From Leuconostoc gasicomitatum LMG 18811 (lineage in GTDB: Bacteria; Bacillota; Bacilli; Lactobacillales; Lactobacillaceae): DNA of 64,000 bases. A model generated the notes under the pieces. That model did no database searches. It was not told where the DNA came from and worked only from the letters and a program-made list of their open reading frames with translations. Positions 49,847 through 58,418 of the stretch are shown here, one piece after another. A program made the translations under genes and the position numbers. Every line of letters begins with the position of its first letter. Position 1 is the first letter of the stretch. The stretch covers positions 1,364,001-1,428,000 of the forward strand of contig NC_014319.1 in assembly GCF_000196855.1 (NCBI RefSeq). The letters are read 5' to 3'.

Positions 49847-49858
49847 AAAAAACAAATA

Positions 49859-50800
49859 TTAATTTAACTGATTCACATTAGCTTCTGGCATTTTTCCCTG
49901 CAACACACGCACAATATCTTTTGTTGCATCAGTTGCCATCTGCGCCTTTGTCTCAATCGTGTTAGACGCAATGTGTGGTGTTAACAAAACATTGTCTAAA
50001 CCAACTAAAGGATTGGTTACCGGCAATGGTTCTTCTTCAAAAACATCCAGAGCAGCACCAGCAATGTCACCATTTTTTAAAGCAGTCACTAACTCTGACT
50101 CAACAATAATCACCCCACGAGCCATGTTTATCAAATAGGCGTCGTTTTTCATCATTTTAAATTCAGCTGAACCAATTGAATGTTTTGTTTCAGGTATTGC
50201 CGGTAAATGAACCATGACATAGTCAGCAGTTTTAAAAATCGTTTCACGATCAACAATTTCAACGTTATTTGTTGATTTTGCAAATGGATCATAAGCAATT
50301 ATTTTAACATCAAATCCACTTAACTTTTTGGCTACTTGTTGGCCAATACGACCAAAACCAAGAATACCTACTGTTTTGCCTGCAACATCACGACCAGGAT
50401 GCGCCTTACGGTAGTTCCAGTTGTCATCATGAATTGCTGCTGAATTTTGATACAAGTTTTTGCTAATCGCTAATAATTCAGAGACAGCTGTTTCAGCAAC
50501 TGAACCAGACAAAGCTTTGGGTGTATTCACCACGTAAATACCACGTTTTGTTGCTGCATCAACATCAACCGCATCATAACCAACACCATTACGGGCGATC
50601 ACTTTTAAATTGGGCATGCTGTCCATAATATCACCATCAAATGTCTGTGTACCAATCAAAACTGCAGACGCTTGCGCGCCTTCTTGTTTCATTGTCTGAC
50701 GTTCACGTCCAGAACCGATGACAACCTCAAAACCGGCCTCAGTTAAAATTTTCTTACCAACCGATGGTACATCATCTGGTAAATATACTTGCTTTGTCAT
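49859..50800 (-). CDS. D-2-hydroxyacid dehydrogenase, candidate 2-keto-6-phosphogluconate reductase
   Basis: 313 residues. The NAD(P)-binding motif is VGILGFGRIGQQVAKK; the substrate-domain block is IARNGVGYDAVDVDAATKRGIYVVNTP. Catalytic residues are visible: Arg in NMARGVIIVE, Glu in FEEEPLP and His in LLTPHIASN. Relatives include glyoxylate/2-ketogluconate reductases and KguD. Placed last in an operon with a PfkB kinase, TIM-barrel protein and transporter, its likely role is reducing 2-keto-6-phosphogluconate to 6-phosphogluconate (inference). AGAGGA overlaps the kinase stop. Confidence 0.8.
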   Translation of the reverse strand: MTKQVYLPDDVPSVGKKILTEAGFEVVIGSGRERQTMKQEGAQASAVLIGTQTFDGDIMDSMPNLKVIARNGVGYDAVDVDAATKRGIYVVNTPKALSGSVAETAVSELLAISKNLYQNSAAIHDDNWNYRKAHPGRDVAGKTVGILGFGRIGQQVAKKLSGFDVKIIAYDPFAKSTNNVEIVDRETIFKTADYVMVHLPAIPETKHSIGSAEFKMMKNDAYLINMARGVIIVESELVTALKNGDIAGAALDVFEEEPLPVTNPLVGLDNVLLTPHIASNTIETKAQMATDATKDIVRVLQGKMPEANVNQLN

Positions 50801-50802
50801 GT

Positions 50803-51765
50803 TTAATCCTCTTTCTGTTCTGATACTAAATATTGTGTTAATTGATCGCGTGTTGGATAGCCATCATTGTCACCAGTTGTTTGCACCTGTAAAGCGCCAA
50901 CCGCATTTCCACGTTCAACTGCTTTAGCCATTGGTAACCCCTCAATTAGCGCCGTAATCAACCCTAGTGCAAAGCCATCCCCGGCACCAACCGTGTCGAC
51001 TACCTTCTTAACATTAAATCCTTTAACTATGTAACTATCACCGGACTTATTTTTGACATACGCACCTTCTGGCCCAAGTTTTACCACTACGGTCTGCGTT
51101 CTGTCGCTATTAGCCAAGTAAAAGTCGGCAATTTTTTCGGGATCGCGTGATCCCATCAAAATTTCACCTTCATTAATACCAGGTAAAACAATTTCACCAT
51201 ATTTAGCTAAATCATTAATTGTTTCAATCATCACCGCCTGTGATTCCCACAGGGCTGGACGTAAATTAGGGTCAAATGTCGTTTGAATTTCATGTGCAAT
51301 CAGTTGTTCAGCGAAGTAACGAAATGCTTCTCGTGCCTGCATTGAAATAGCTGGAAAAATACCTGATAAATGTGCTATTTTAACCCCAGTAAAGTCAATA
51401 TGATCAATATTTGATTTATCAAAATGTGCCGCTGCCGACCGACGTCGGAAATTAAAGGTGGCTGGATCTCCTTGATCAACTAACTCTTTTAACTGAAAAG
51501 CAGTCCAGTTATCGTCATCAGTTGAAATATAATGATTACCAACATGGTATTTTGATATCTCTTTGATTGCAAACTGTCCTAATGGGTCGGCACCCACTTG
51601 CGAAATGTATTCAGTACTATGTCCTAAACGACTAGCACCAATCATAACATTAAGTTCAGCACCACCCAAAAACTTATAATAATTAATGCTATCCACTAAT
51701 CCCGCATTTAAATCAGTTGATGTAAAAGTAACAATTGGTTCACCTAATGTTAAAATTTCACTCAT
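50803..51765 (-). CDS. PfkB-family sugar kinase, candidate 2-ketogluconate kinase
   Basis: 320 residues, ribokinase fold. It begins EILTLGEPIVTFTS, has GGAELNVMIGASRLGHSTEYISQVGADPLG, the KLGPEGAYVK block and the ATP/anion-hole motif VDTVGAGDGFALGLI with catalytic Asp. The closest groups are KdgK and KguK, acting on 2-keto-3-deoxygluconate or 2-ketogluconate. No KDPG aldolase or dehydratase is in the cluster, which favours 2-ketogluconate. AAGGAG lies 6 nt before the start. Confidence 0.8.
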   Translation of the reverse strand: MSEILTLGEPIVTFTSTDLNAGLVDSINYYKFLGGAELNVMIGASRLGHSTEYISQVGADPLGQFAIKEISKYHVGNHYISTDDDNWTAFQLKELVDQGDPATFNFRRRSAAAHFDKSNIDHIDFTGVKIAHLSGIFPAISMQAREAFRYFAEQLIAHEIQTTFDPNLRPALWESQAVMIETINDLAKYGEIVLPGINEGEILMGSRDPEKIADFYLANSDRTQTVVVKLGPEGAYVKNKSGDSYIVKGFNVKKVVDTVGAGDGFALGLITALIEGLPMAKAVERGNAVGALQVQTTGDNDGYPTRDQLTQYLVSEQKED

Positions 51766-51789
51766 TTTATTCTCCTTAAATTAATCGTC

Positions 51790-53067
51790 TTAATGTCCAA
51801 AAAAAGCAAACACTAATAATTCATTAACAATCGACACTAGCCACATCACTGGAATACCCATTTTTAAATACTCTTTTGTTTCAAGTTTAGAATACGTTAA
51901 TGCCCATGTGTTCCATGATTGTGTTAAGTCGATTGAAACTGCCATAATACTTGCTGTGTACAGTAATGGTAACAAGAAAATTGGTGGAAATGTCCCAGTT
52001 GCCGCTAAGACTGCTGCTGTTGCCGCACCAGCACCCCAAACATGAAGCGGCCCACGGAATAAGGCTAATGGTGCCAAAATGCCTACTGCTATGGCCAAAA
52101 CTAAGGGACTATGCGGCAAGATCACTTCAATAATGCCTTTAAAATGAGGAACATTAACCGTAGCAGCACCGGCAAACATAACCAGTGCCATCAAAAATAT
52201 AATTAAACCAGAAATGTCATTAATTGCTTGTGAAACTGTTTTATTGATAAATGCAACCAAGCCAGTATAAGATTTCATTTGGCCAGTTAAAAGTAAAGCA
52301 ATAATTGTTGCTAACAACAATGCTGGAATGGCATCCCAATGAAAAAACATATTTAGGGCAACTGGTATGATGGGTACAATAAAAGTGATTGGATGTGTCT
52401 TTTTAAATTCAACCTGACTATTGGTAGCAATCGTTTCAATTTTACCGTTTTTAATACTTTTACTATTCACTAAAATAAAAATAATCACACCAATCAATTG
52501 AACACTCATGGCTGCTAGACCAAAAATTAAATATTTACCAGAGAAACTAACTGATGGAAAAAAAGCTTTAATTTGATTAAACAAGACCACATTAATATAC
52601 ATTGGCGCACCAATAGCCATCGTAAATGCTGGAATAGCCACCTTTTTAGGGACACCAATGGACAACAGAATTGGAATCAAAATAACCCCAATTGCAATAA
52701 CTGATCCGACACCATAAGCTGAAGAAAAAATAAGGGCTGTGACTAATACAACTAATATTGCCGCGAGAATCGGCGCCTTCCGACCAACTTTTTCAGTTTG
52801 AGCAGAAATGGATCCGGCAATACCAGAATCCACTAATACGCGACCAAACCACGAGCCAAACACGATGTATATAATTGTCGGCCCATAATTAAGTGCTGGT
52901 TTTGCTATGACATCTTGAATCACGACATTAAAAGGAACTAGACCGATGATTGACCATAGTAGCGCCATAATGAAGAAACCAATCACTAAATTGCCGCCTT
53001 TAACAATGTAGTAGATGAAACCGACAAACGTCAATAACAGTAAAATACTAATAATAATATTGGTCAT
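51790..53067 (-). CDS. Ion-transporter-superfamily carrier, candidate 2-ketogluconate transporter
   Basis: 425 residues from the second of two adjacent ATGs (GAGG 6 nt upstream); the TTG further up is inside the ribosome binding site. About twelve hydrophobic helices, with two related halves and re-entrant glycine/serine loops (FSSAYGVGSVIAIGVILIPILL; APLALFRGPLHVWGAGAATAAVL). It resembles GntP/CitMHS-type carriers rather than the MFS KguT of Pseudomonas. It overlaps the TIM-barrel gene's 3' neighbourhood by 9-nt spacing. An acidic sugar substrate is inferred from the operon. Confidence 0.72.
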   Translation of the reverse strand: MTNIIISILLLLTFVGFIYYIVKGGNLVIGFFIMALLWSIIGLVPFNVVIQDVIAKPALNYGPTIIYIVFGSWFGRVLVDSGIAGSISAQTEKVGRKAPILAAILVVLVTALIFSSAYGVGSVIAIGVILIPILLSIGVPKKVAIPAFTMAIGAPMYINVVLFNQIKAFFPSVSFSGKYLIFGLAAMSVQLIGVIIFILVNSKSIKNGKIETIATNSQVEFKKTHPITFIVPIIPVALNMFFHWDAIPALLLATIIALLLTGQMKSYTGLVAFINKTVSQAINDISGLIIFLMALVMFAGAATVNVPHFKGIIEVILPHSPLVLAIAVGILAPLALFRGPLHVWGAGAATAAVLAATGTFPPIFLLPLLYTASIMAVSIDLTQSWNTWALTYSKLETKEYLKMGIPVMWLVSIVNELLVFAFFGH

Positions 53068-53075
53068 CATATACC

Positions 53076-53819
53076 TCAACTAAACACTTTAAGTGCTTGG
53101 ATACCATCAAGAATGGTCTGTTCATTTGCAGTTGGATACTCAATAGCTACTGGCACATTTTGCGGCAATATATGCAAGATTTCTGGCCATGCAATTTCGC
53201 CTTCGTTTAATGGGACAGTGACTACCTTATCCCCCAGACCTTTATCATCTTTCACATGAATATATTTGACATATGGTGCTAACTGCTTTGCTGCTGTCAG
53301 CTCATTTTCCCCCACATAACGCCAATTTCCCATGTCATAAACATAGCCAATTGCAAGATCTGCTGCATGCGCTGCTGTCATGAACTTTTCAATAGCGTGC
53401 ATTTTACCAGATGTCTGTGTTTGGTCGTTTTCAATATTTGTTTGAATGCCAAGTTTTAATAGTTTATCTATTGCCGCAATGTCTTCTGGCAATAAGGTTT
53501 CAAAATCTCCCGTATTAAACTTGATAACACTAACACCTAACTGAATCGCTTCATGATAATACTGACTCAGCTTTGGATTAACGCGATGATTAACAAACAA
53601 GTCATCGGGTACCGAATAGAAAAGACGCAGATTTTCTGATTGAGCATAAGCTGCGATAGCCGGTGTTTCTGCAATGATATCATCAAAATATTCACGTCGT
53701 AACTCAGCAGATTGAATTCCAAAACCAACGACTTTTTTTAACATATCTAACTGTTGCCCGCCATTTTCACGATCTGATGCGAACACTAAATGATTCAAAA
53801 CAATTTGTGATTTTTTCAT
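53076..53819 (-). CDS. Sugar-phosphate isomerase/epimerase-like TIM barrel (KguE-like)
   Basis: 247 residues of the AP-endonuclease-2/xylose-isomerase-like TIM barrel family. Candidate metal and catalytic residues are Glu in QSAELRREYFDD, Glu in QTNIENDQTQT, Asp in YVYDMGNW, His in YIHVKDDKG and Glu in VAIEYPTA. In Pseudomonas kgu operons a protein of this type, KguE, accompanies KguK and KguD without a proven reaction. Position second in the operon fits. The precise function is unknown. Confidence 0.75.
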   Translation of the reverse strand: MKKSQIVLNHLVFASDRENGGQQLDMLKKVVGFGIQSAELRREYFDDIIAETPAIAAYAQSENLRLFYSVPDDLFVNHRVNPKLSQYYHEAIQLGVSVIKFNTGDFETLLPEDIAAIDKLLKLGIQTNIENDQTQTSGKMHAIEKFMTAAHAADLAIGYVYDMGNWRYVGENELTAAKQLAPYVKYIHVKDDKGLGDKVVTVPLNEGEIAWPEILHILPQNVPVAIEYPTANEQTILDGIQALKVFS

Positions 53820-53829
53820 AAGATACTCC

Positions 53830-54087
53830 TTAATATTTGTTTAAATCTGCAACATGTTTCAATAACGCGTCAAAACCTAAATCTGATAAATCAAGTGGTT
53901 GTGATTTATCAAAATTCTGACTTTCAATTTTATTGAATTTTTCAACAAGAAAATAAGCAGAAAGATAAGCTGCTAACTCTTTTTTAGCCATACTCTCAAG
54001 TTCTTTTTCATCAAAGTCAAAATTGACAGATGCAATGAACTGTAGTGCAAATTTCTCAGGATTGATACTCATTTTTTCTTTTGCCAT
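53830..54087 (-). CDS. Hypothetical 85-residue protein, first gene of the kgu-like operon
   Basis: 85 residues (MAKEKMSINPEKFALQF...), acidic and predicted mostly helical, with no transmembrane segment. Recognisable blocks are NPEKFALQFIASV, ELAAYLSAYFLVEKFNKIES and LSDLGFDALLKHVADLNKY. I do not recognise the family. It is the promoter-proximal gene, 10 nt before the TIM-barrel gene, preceded by GGACAA. The start could be one codon earlier (ATGATG). The length and context suggest a small accessory or subunit-like protein. Confidence 0.72.
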   Translation of the reverse strand: MAKEKMSINPEKFALQFIASVNFDFDEKELESMAKKELAAYLSAYFLVEKFNKIESQNFDKSQPLDLSDLGFDALLKHVADLNKY

Positions 54088-54116
54088 CATTTGTCCTTTT
54101 TTAGTTTATCGTTTTC

Positions 54117-54165
54117 GGAAACCGGTTTACAAGATCTATTGTAAACGCTTCCAAATTTTTGTCAA
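54117..54165 (-). promoter_or_regulatory. kgu-like operon promoter with LacI-type operators
   Basis: Minus strand: TTGACA (54165-54160), 16-nt spacer, TACAAT (54143-54138). The palindrome GGAAACCGGTTTAC (54117-54130), core GAAACCGGTTT, lies just past the expected start site. A second LacI/cre-type element TGTAAACGCTTCCA (54140-54153, one mismatch to cre) overlaps the -10. The first matches the core of the Pseudomonas PtxS operator TGAAACCGGTTTCA. Repression by the divergent LacI-family gene plus CcpA is the simplest reading. Confidence 0.75.
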
Positions 54166-54198
54166 GCCCTTATTTTTAATTTAGCGTATAATGTCTTC

Positions 54199-55185
54199 AT
54201 GGATAAAAAAATCACAATTAACGATATTGCTGCAAAAGCTGGCGTTTCAAAAACAACAATTTCTCGTTATTTAAATGATAAATTCGATAATATGTCAAAA
54301 ACAACAAAAGTTCGTATTGAAGAAACAATTGCCGAACTTGATTATCGCCCCAATAGACAAGCACAAGCCTTAAAAGCACGCAATTCTTTTTTAATTGGCG
54401 TCTCTGTAGCCGATATTTCTAATATGTACACCTCTCGTTTGCTAAAAGGTATTGGTGACTATTTTCAAAAAACACATTATCAAGTTTTAATTATGGACGC
54501 TGACAATAATATTGATCGCGAATTAAGTAATTTAGAAAAAATGATGACCGAACAAGTAGATGGTATAATTTTGCAGCCACTAGTTCATCAACCCGATCAC
54601 TATCAGTTTTTAATCAATAAAAAAACACCAGTGGTGCAAGTCGATCGTTACACCGAACCGTTTACTTGGCCTGCTGTCGTGTCTGATAATTTTCAAAAAT
54701 CAGTTGACCTCGCTAAAATATTTAAAACAAAACATTACGATACAGTTATCGTATTAGCCAATCGTATTACTGGTGTATCAAGTCGTATGAATCGCTACAA
54801 TGGTTTAAAAGCGGGTCTGACTGGGAGTCAGATAACAGTTCACTTGATTGAAATCGATGATTCCAATTGGCAATCAATTCTAAAAACTACCTTAGCCACT
54901 TATCAGCGAACAGCTCTTTTTGCACTGAATGGGCAAGTGCTATGGTCTGTTGTCCGTTTTTTAAAAACACAACAGATACGTGTACCCGAAGATATCGGAT
55001 TGATTGGCTATGACGATGATCGATTTGCAGATATGATTTCCCCTGCAATTGCTTCTATTTCACAAAATCCTCAAGAAATCGGGCGTACCGCTGCTGAAAA
55101 ATTGAATTTGATTATAAACGAACATGGCCTTCTGCCCAAAAACATCCGGATCCCGTCTACAATTCAACTACGCGATTCATTATAA
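54199..55185 (+). CDS. LacI-family regulator of the kgu-like operon (PtxS/KdgR-like)
   Basis: 328 residues. HTH: ITINDIAAKAGVSKTTISRYLNDKFDNMSKTTKVRIEETIAELDYRPN; hinge RQAQALKARNSFLIGVSVADISN; periplasmic-binding-like sensor domain with MEQVDGIILQP-type and IGLIGYDDDRFADMISPAIASI blocks. It is divergent from the operon and separated by the operator region. The start has no Shine-Dalgarno; TATAAT at 54187-54192 ends 6 nt before the ATG, so the mRNA may be leaderless. Ligand is probably 2-ketogluconate or its phosphate (inference). Confidence 0.85.
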   Translation: MDKKITINDIAAKAGVSKTTISRYLNDKFDNMSKTTKVRIEETIAELDYRPNRQAQALKARNSFLIGVSVADISNMYTSRLLKGIGDYFQKTHYQVLIMDADNNIDRELSNLEKMMTEQVDGIILQPLVHQPDHYQFLINKKTPVVQVDRYTEPFTWPAVVSDNFQKSVDLAKIFKTKHYDTVIVLANRITGVSSRMNRYNGLKAGLTGSQITVHLIEIDDSNWQSILKTTLATYQRTALFALNGQVLWSVVRFLKTQQIRVPEDIGLIGYDDDRFADMISPAIASISQNPQEIGRTAAEKLNLIINEHGLLPKNIRIPSTIQLRDSL

Positions 55186-55265
55186 TGAGTTAAACGACGT
55201 TTGCGTTTTGCCATGACTCTTTAATTTGACATAATTTGCCCGCTACAAAATTCATAAGGAGCAAC

Positions 55266-57398
55266 ATGACTACTTTATATACACTAGCTTTACTATTGAT
55301 TGGTGTTATTGCAACCAATATTATTAAAGAATTCATCCCCAAAATACCTGAAGCCTTTATTTTAATTGCTGTTGGTGTTGTCATGTCATTTACATCAATT
55401 TTTAAAAACTTTGAACTGGAACCTGAATTTTTTATGTTAATGATTATCGCGCCAATCATGTTTATTGATGGTCAAAAACAATCATTTGCTAAAATCAAAC
55501 AACGTTTTGAAGGTATTTGGCTATTATCAGTCGTTTTAGCCGTGATGACAACGCTTATTGTTGGTATTATTACCAATCACATTGAAGTCACTTGGACACT
55601 GCCCTTAGCTATTACATTGGCTGCTATTATCACACCCACCGATGCTGTAGCCGTTAAATCATTAACAGCAGGCACTGATATGCCTGAAGGTGTTGGTGAA
55701 GCCCTAGAACTCGAGTCACTTTTTAATGATGCTACTGGACTAGTGATGTTAGATTTAGCACTGTCTGTTTTATCACAAGGCACTTTTTCAGTTGTGCATG
55801 GATTAGAACATTTTTTCTTTGTGGCAATTGGTGGTGTCCTTGTTGGTACAGTTCTAGGCTTTCTCATTGTAACCTTACGCGTTAATTTACAACAACGTGC
55901 GTCAAACCCTGAAACGACGATCATTCCTATTAGTTTATTAACCCCATTTGCTGTTTATTTACTCGCTGAACACATAGGAACTTCTGGTATTTTGGCAGTC
56001 GTGGCAACTGGTATGGTTCATAATTGGGAATCAAGCCGCCTACGTTTAACTTCGACAACTGTGCAATTAACCTCGCGGACGATTTGGCAAACCATTGCGG
56101 ATGTATTAAATGATATTGTTTTCCTAATTTTAGGTATTTCGTTACCAAGCGTATGGTTATCAATCACAAAACTTGGTGTGTCTGCTACATTACAACTCAC
56201 AGCTTTGAGTGTCTTGATTTATGTCATCATGCTGATTTTACGATACTTTTGGGCCTTACGTGACAATAATAATAAACAGAATCGCCGTAAATCAAATAGT
56301 TTCACACTATTTTTTGGTGATCGTAATAATAAACAGCACAAATTTTATGCTCGTATTTTTGCTATTAGCGGTGTGCACGGCACTGTGACGTTAGCCATGG
56401 CTTTTTCTTTACCTTATAAAATTGCAGGTCATGCATTCCCCTACCGTGAAACACTCATTATTGTTGCAACTTTAGTTATTTTAATCAGTATGCTTGTTAG
56501 CGCCATTGTTTTACCGTTACAATTACCTGCAAAAATCGAATCCTATACAGTAACTGATCTCAACCAAACCCGTGATAAAATGATAGATTACGCTTCACTA
56601 AAAATTCTTGATCATGTATCAGATCATAATATCCGTGAAACACTGTCAACACAACTTCAGTCACAAAAAAATAAATTATTCATGATGGATGATAGAAAAA
56701 ATGCTTCACCACAATTTCTTGAACTACTAGCAGATACACAAGATTTTGCTTTGGCGTATATTCACAGTGATTCTATCACGCAAACTTACAGCCCAAACGT
56801 AATTGGCATATACGCTAAAGTTCTACAACGCACACGCAATAATGGTCCAAAGCAGACTATGTCATTCAAGCATCAACTCAAACGTACTTTACGTCGATAT
56901 GCACGCGAAACAACTTGGCACATCGCAAATGGCGTTATTACACGTGCGCAACGTGAGCGCTTCCGAAAAAATAAATTAGCAACTGATAGCACATTTGCTG
57001 CAAACATTAAAAAATGGACTGACACACGTGATGAACTCATTGCGCTCAACAACGATTTGACTCACGCTACAGACATTTATTTAGATGATAAGTTACGTGA
57101 ACGTCTTGATGCCAAACACAATGATAATGATCATATTTATTTCGTTCGTGAGGCAATGAATCGCTTCTTCAACCGTGTGAAGCGTGATTACAAAGACGAA
57201 TCTGCGCCGGTTAGTAGTGCACTTTACATTCAGGCATTCCAATATGAGTATGACTTCGTACAACAAGGTGTTTCTGGCGGTTCTATTGTCCAAACAATGG
57301 CTAGTACACTTTTCAAAGAAATTAACCAAGCACAAATGTTACAGTTAGATCAAACCGAACAATTTGATACAGACGATTATACTGAATCAAAAATATAA
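55266..57398 (+). CDS. Na+/H+ antiporter, CPA1 (NhaP/NhaK) family
   Basis: 710 residues from the ATG at 55266 (AAGGAG 4 nt upstream); a longer frame adds ten unsupported residues. Twelve or so helices occupy residues 1-420, with the CPA1 ion-site motif ITPTDAVAVKSL and FNDATGLVMLDLAL (Asn-Asp) and AISGVHGTVTLAMAFSLP. A long cytoplasmic, charged, helical tail (about 425-710) follows, as in other Gram-positive CPA1 exchangers. It extrudes Na+ or K+ for pH and salt homeostasis. Confidence 0.88.
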   Translation: MTTLYTLALLLIGVIATNIIKEFIPKIPEAFILIAVGVVMSFTSIFKNFELEPEFFMLMIIAPIMFIDGQKQSFAKIKQRFEGIWLLSVVLAVMTTLIVGIITNHIEVTWTLPLAITLAAIITPTDAVAVKSLTAGTDMPEGVGEALELESLFNDATGLVMLDLALSVLSQGTFSVVHGLEHFFFVAIGGVLVGTVLGFLIVTLRVNLQQRASNPETTIIPISLLTPFAVYLLAEHIGTSGILAVVATGMVHNWESSRLRLTSTTVQLTSRTIWQTIADVLNDIVFLILGISLPSVWLSITKLGVSATLQLTALSVLIYVIMLILRYFWALRDNNNKQNRRKSNSFTLFFGDRNNKQHKFYARIFAISGVHGTVTLAMAFSLPYKIAGHAFPYRETLIIVATLVILISMLVSAIVLPLQLPAKIESYTVTDLNQTRDKMIDYASLKILDHVSDHNIRETLSTQLQSQKNKLFMMDDRKNASPQFLELLADTQDFALAYIHSDSITQTYSPNVIGIYAKVLQRTRNNGPKQTMSFKHQLKRTLRRYARETTWHIANGVITRAQRERFRKNKLATDSTFAANIKKWTDTRDELIALNNDLTHATDIYLDDKLRERLDAKHNDNDHIYFVREAMNRFFNRVKRDYKDESAPVSSALYIQAFQYEYDFVQQGVSGGSIVQTMASTLFKEINQAQMLQLDQTEQFDTDDYTESKI

Positions 57399-57410
57399 TG
57401 TTTCGTCATA

Positions 57411-57459
57411 AAAAAATAATGACATCCATCATAATCAAACATGGATGTCATTATTTTTT
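57411..57459. terminator. Bidirectional terminator antiporter / miaA
   Basis: AAAAAATAATGACATCCAT / ATGGATGTCATTATTTTTT: a 19-bp perfect stem with an 11-nt loop between convergent genes. Confidence 0.9.
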
Positions 57460-57530
57460 TAAACAGCAATATTAGCGTTTTTACACGTTCAATTCTGCTA
57501 AACAATACACTGCCAACTAAATCATCATTT

Positions 57531-58418
57531 TTATATCCACGATTCAATAAGCATAGACAATTCTGCCTTTGCTACTTCCCCATTAATCCAAATCAATCCT
57601 GGAATTTGATGTCTAAGATAGGTTAGTTGACGTTTAGCATAGCGTCTTGAGTCTTGTTGCATGTCTGCTATAGACTCATTTAGCGTTGATTGACCAATTA
57701 AATATGGGAAAAATTCTTTATAACCAATAGCTTTCCCCGCTTGACAATCCTCACCACCGGCATCTAAAATAAGCTGCGCTTCTGCTAACAAACCCGCATC
57801 AATCATTTTCTGAGCTCGTGAATTAATCCGCTCGTATAACATATCACGTGGCCAATCAATACCAACAACTAGTGACTCATATTTAGGACGTATCTGTTTT
57901 ATGCTATGTGCACCATGGCGGGCGATTTGAATCGCTCGAATGACACGTTGCTTATTATGCTGATCAACTTTTTCTGCCAAGGTGCTATCAAGAATTTGTA
58001 ATGTCCGCATCAGTTCAGATAAATCGCGTTGTTTTAAATCGTTGACCTCCTGTTCGTCACTTACTACAAAATCAAGTGGTTGTTCACCAAGTAATGCTTT
58101 GACATAGAATCCCGTCCCACCTGTGATAATCGGTAATTTACCACGTGATACAATATCAGCAATTACCTCATCAGCGCGAGCAATAAAATCAGCCACAGAG
58201 AATTGGCTTGTCATATCAACGATATCTATCAAATGATGTGGTACTAATGCACGTTCAGCCTTTGTCACTTTTGCTGTACCAACGTCTAGCTTACGATAAA
58301 TTTGCATCGCATCGGCGGAAATAATTTCGCCATTAAATTTTTGTGCCATGGCAATGGATAAATCACTTTTACCCGACGCAGTCGGACCCGTAATAACAAC
58401 CAGTTTAGTCATGTTCAT
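57531..58418 (-). CDS. miaA: tRNA dimethylallyltransferase
   Basis: 295 residues. P-loop VVITGPTASGKSDLSIAMA, SADAMQIYRKLDVGTAKV, PHHLIDIVD, IITGGTGFYVKALL, VDQHNKQRVIRAIQI and AKRQLTYLRHQ match MiaA. It transfers a dimethylallyl group to A37 of tRNAs reading UNN codons. It overlaps the GDPD gene by 14 nt at its start, so coupled translation is likely. The start at 58418 is preceded within that gene by GGGGGATG-type sequence. Confidence 0.93.
   Translation of the reverse strand: MNMTKLVVITGPTASGKSDLSIAMAQKFNGEIISADAMQIYRKLDVGTAKVTKAERALVPHHLIDIVDMTSQFSVADFIARADEVIADIVSRGKLPIITGGTGFYVKALLGEQPLDFVVSDEQEVNDLKQRDLSELMRTLQILDSTLAEKVDQHNKQRVIRAIQIARHGAHSIKQIRPKYESLVVGIDWPRDMLYERINSRAQKMIDAGLLAEAQLILDAGGEDCQAGKAIGYKEFFPYLIGQSTLNESIADMQQDSRRYAKRQLTYLRHQIPGLIWINGEVAKAELSMLIESWI

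Noticed and set aside
50803-51765. Entner-Doudoroff/KDG pathway for the PfkB kinase
   Set aside because: No KDPG aldolase, dehydratase or uronate gene in the cluster; the hydroxyacid dehydrogenase and KguE-like gene fit ketogluconate better. Not excluded.
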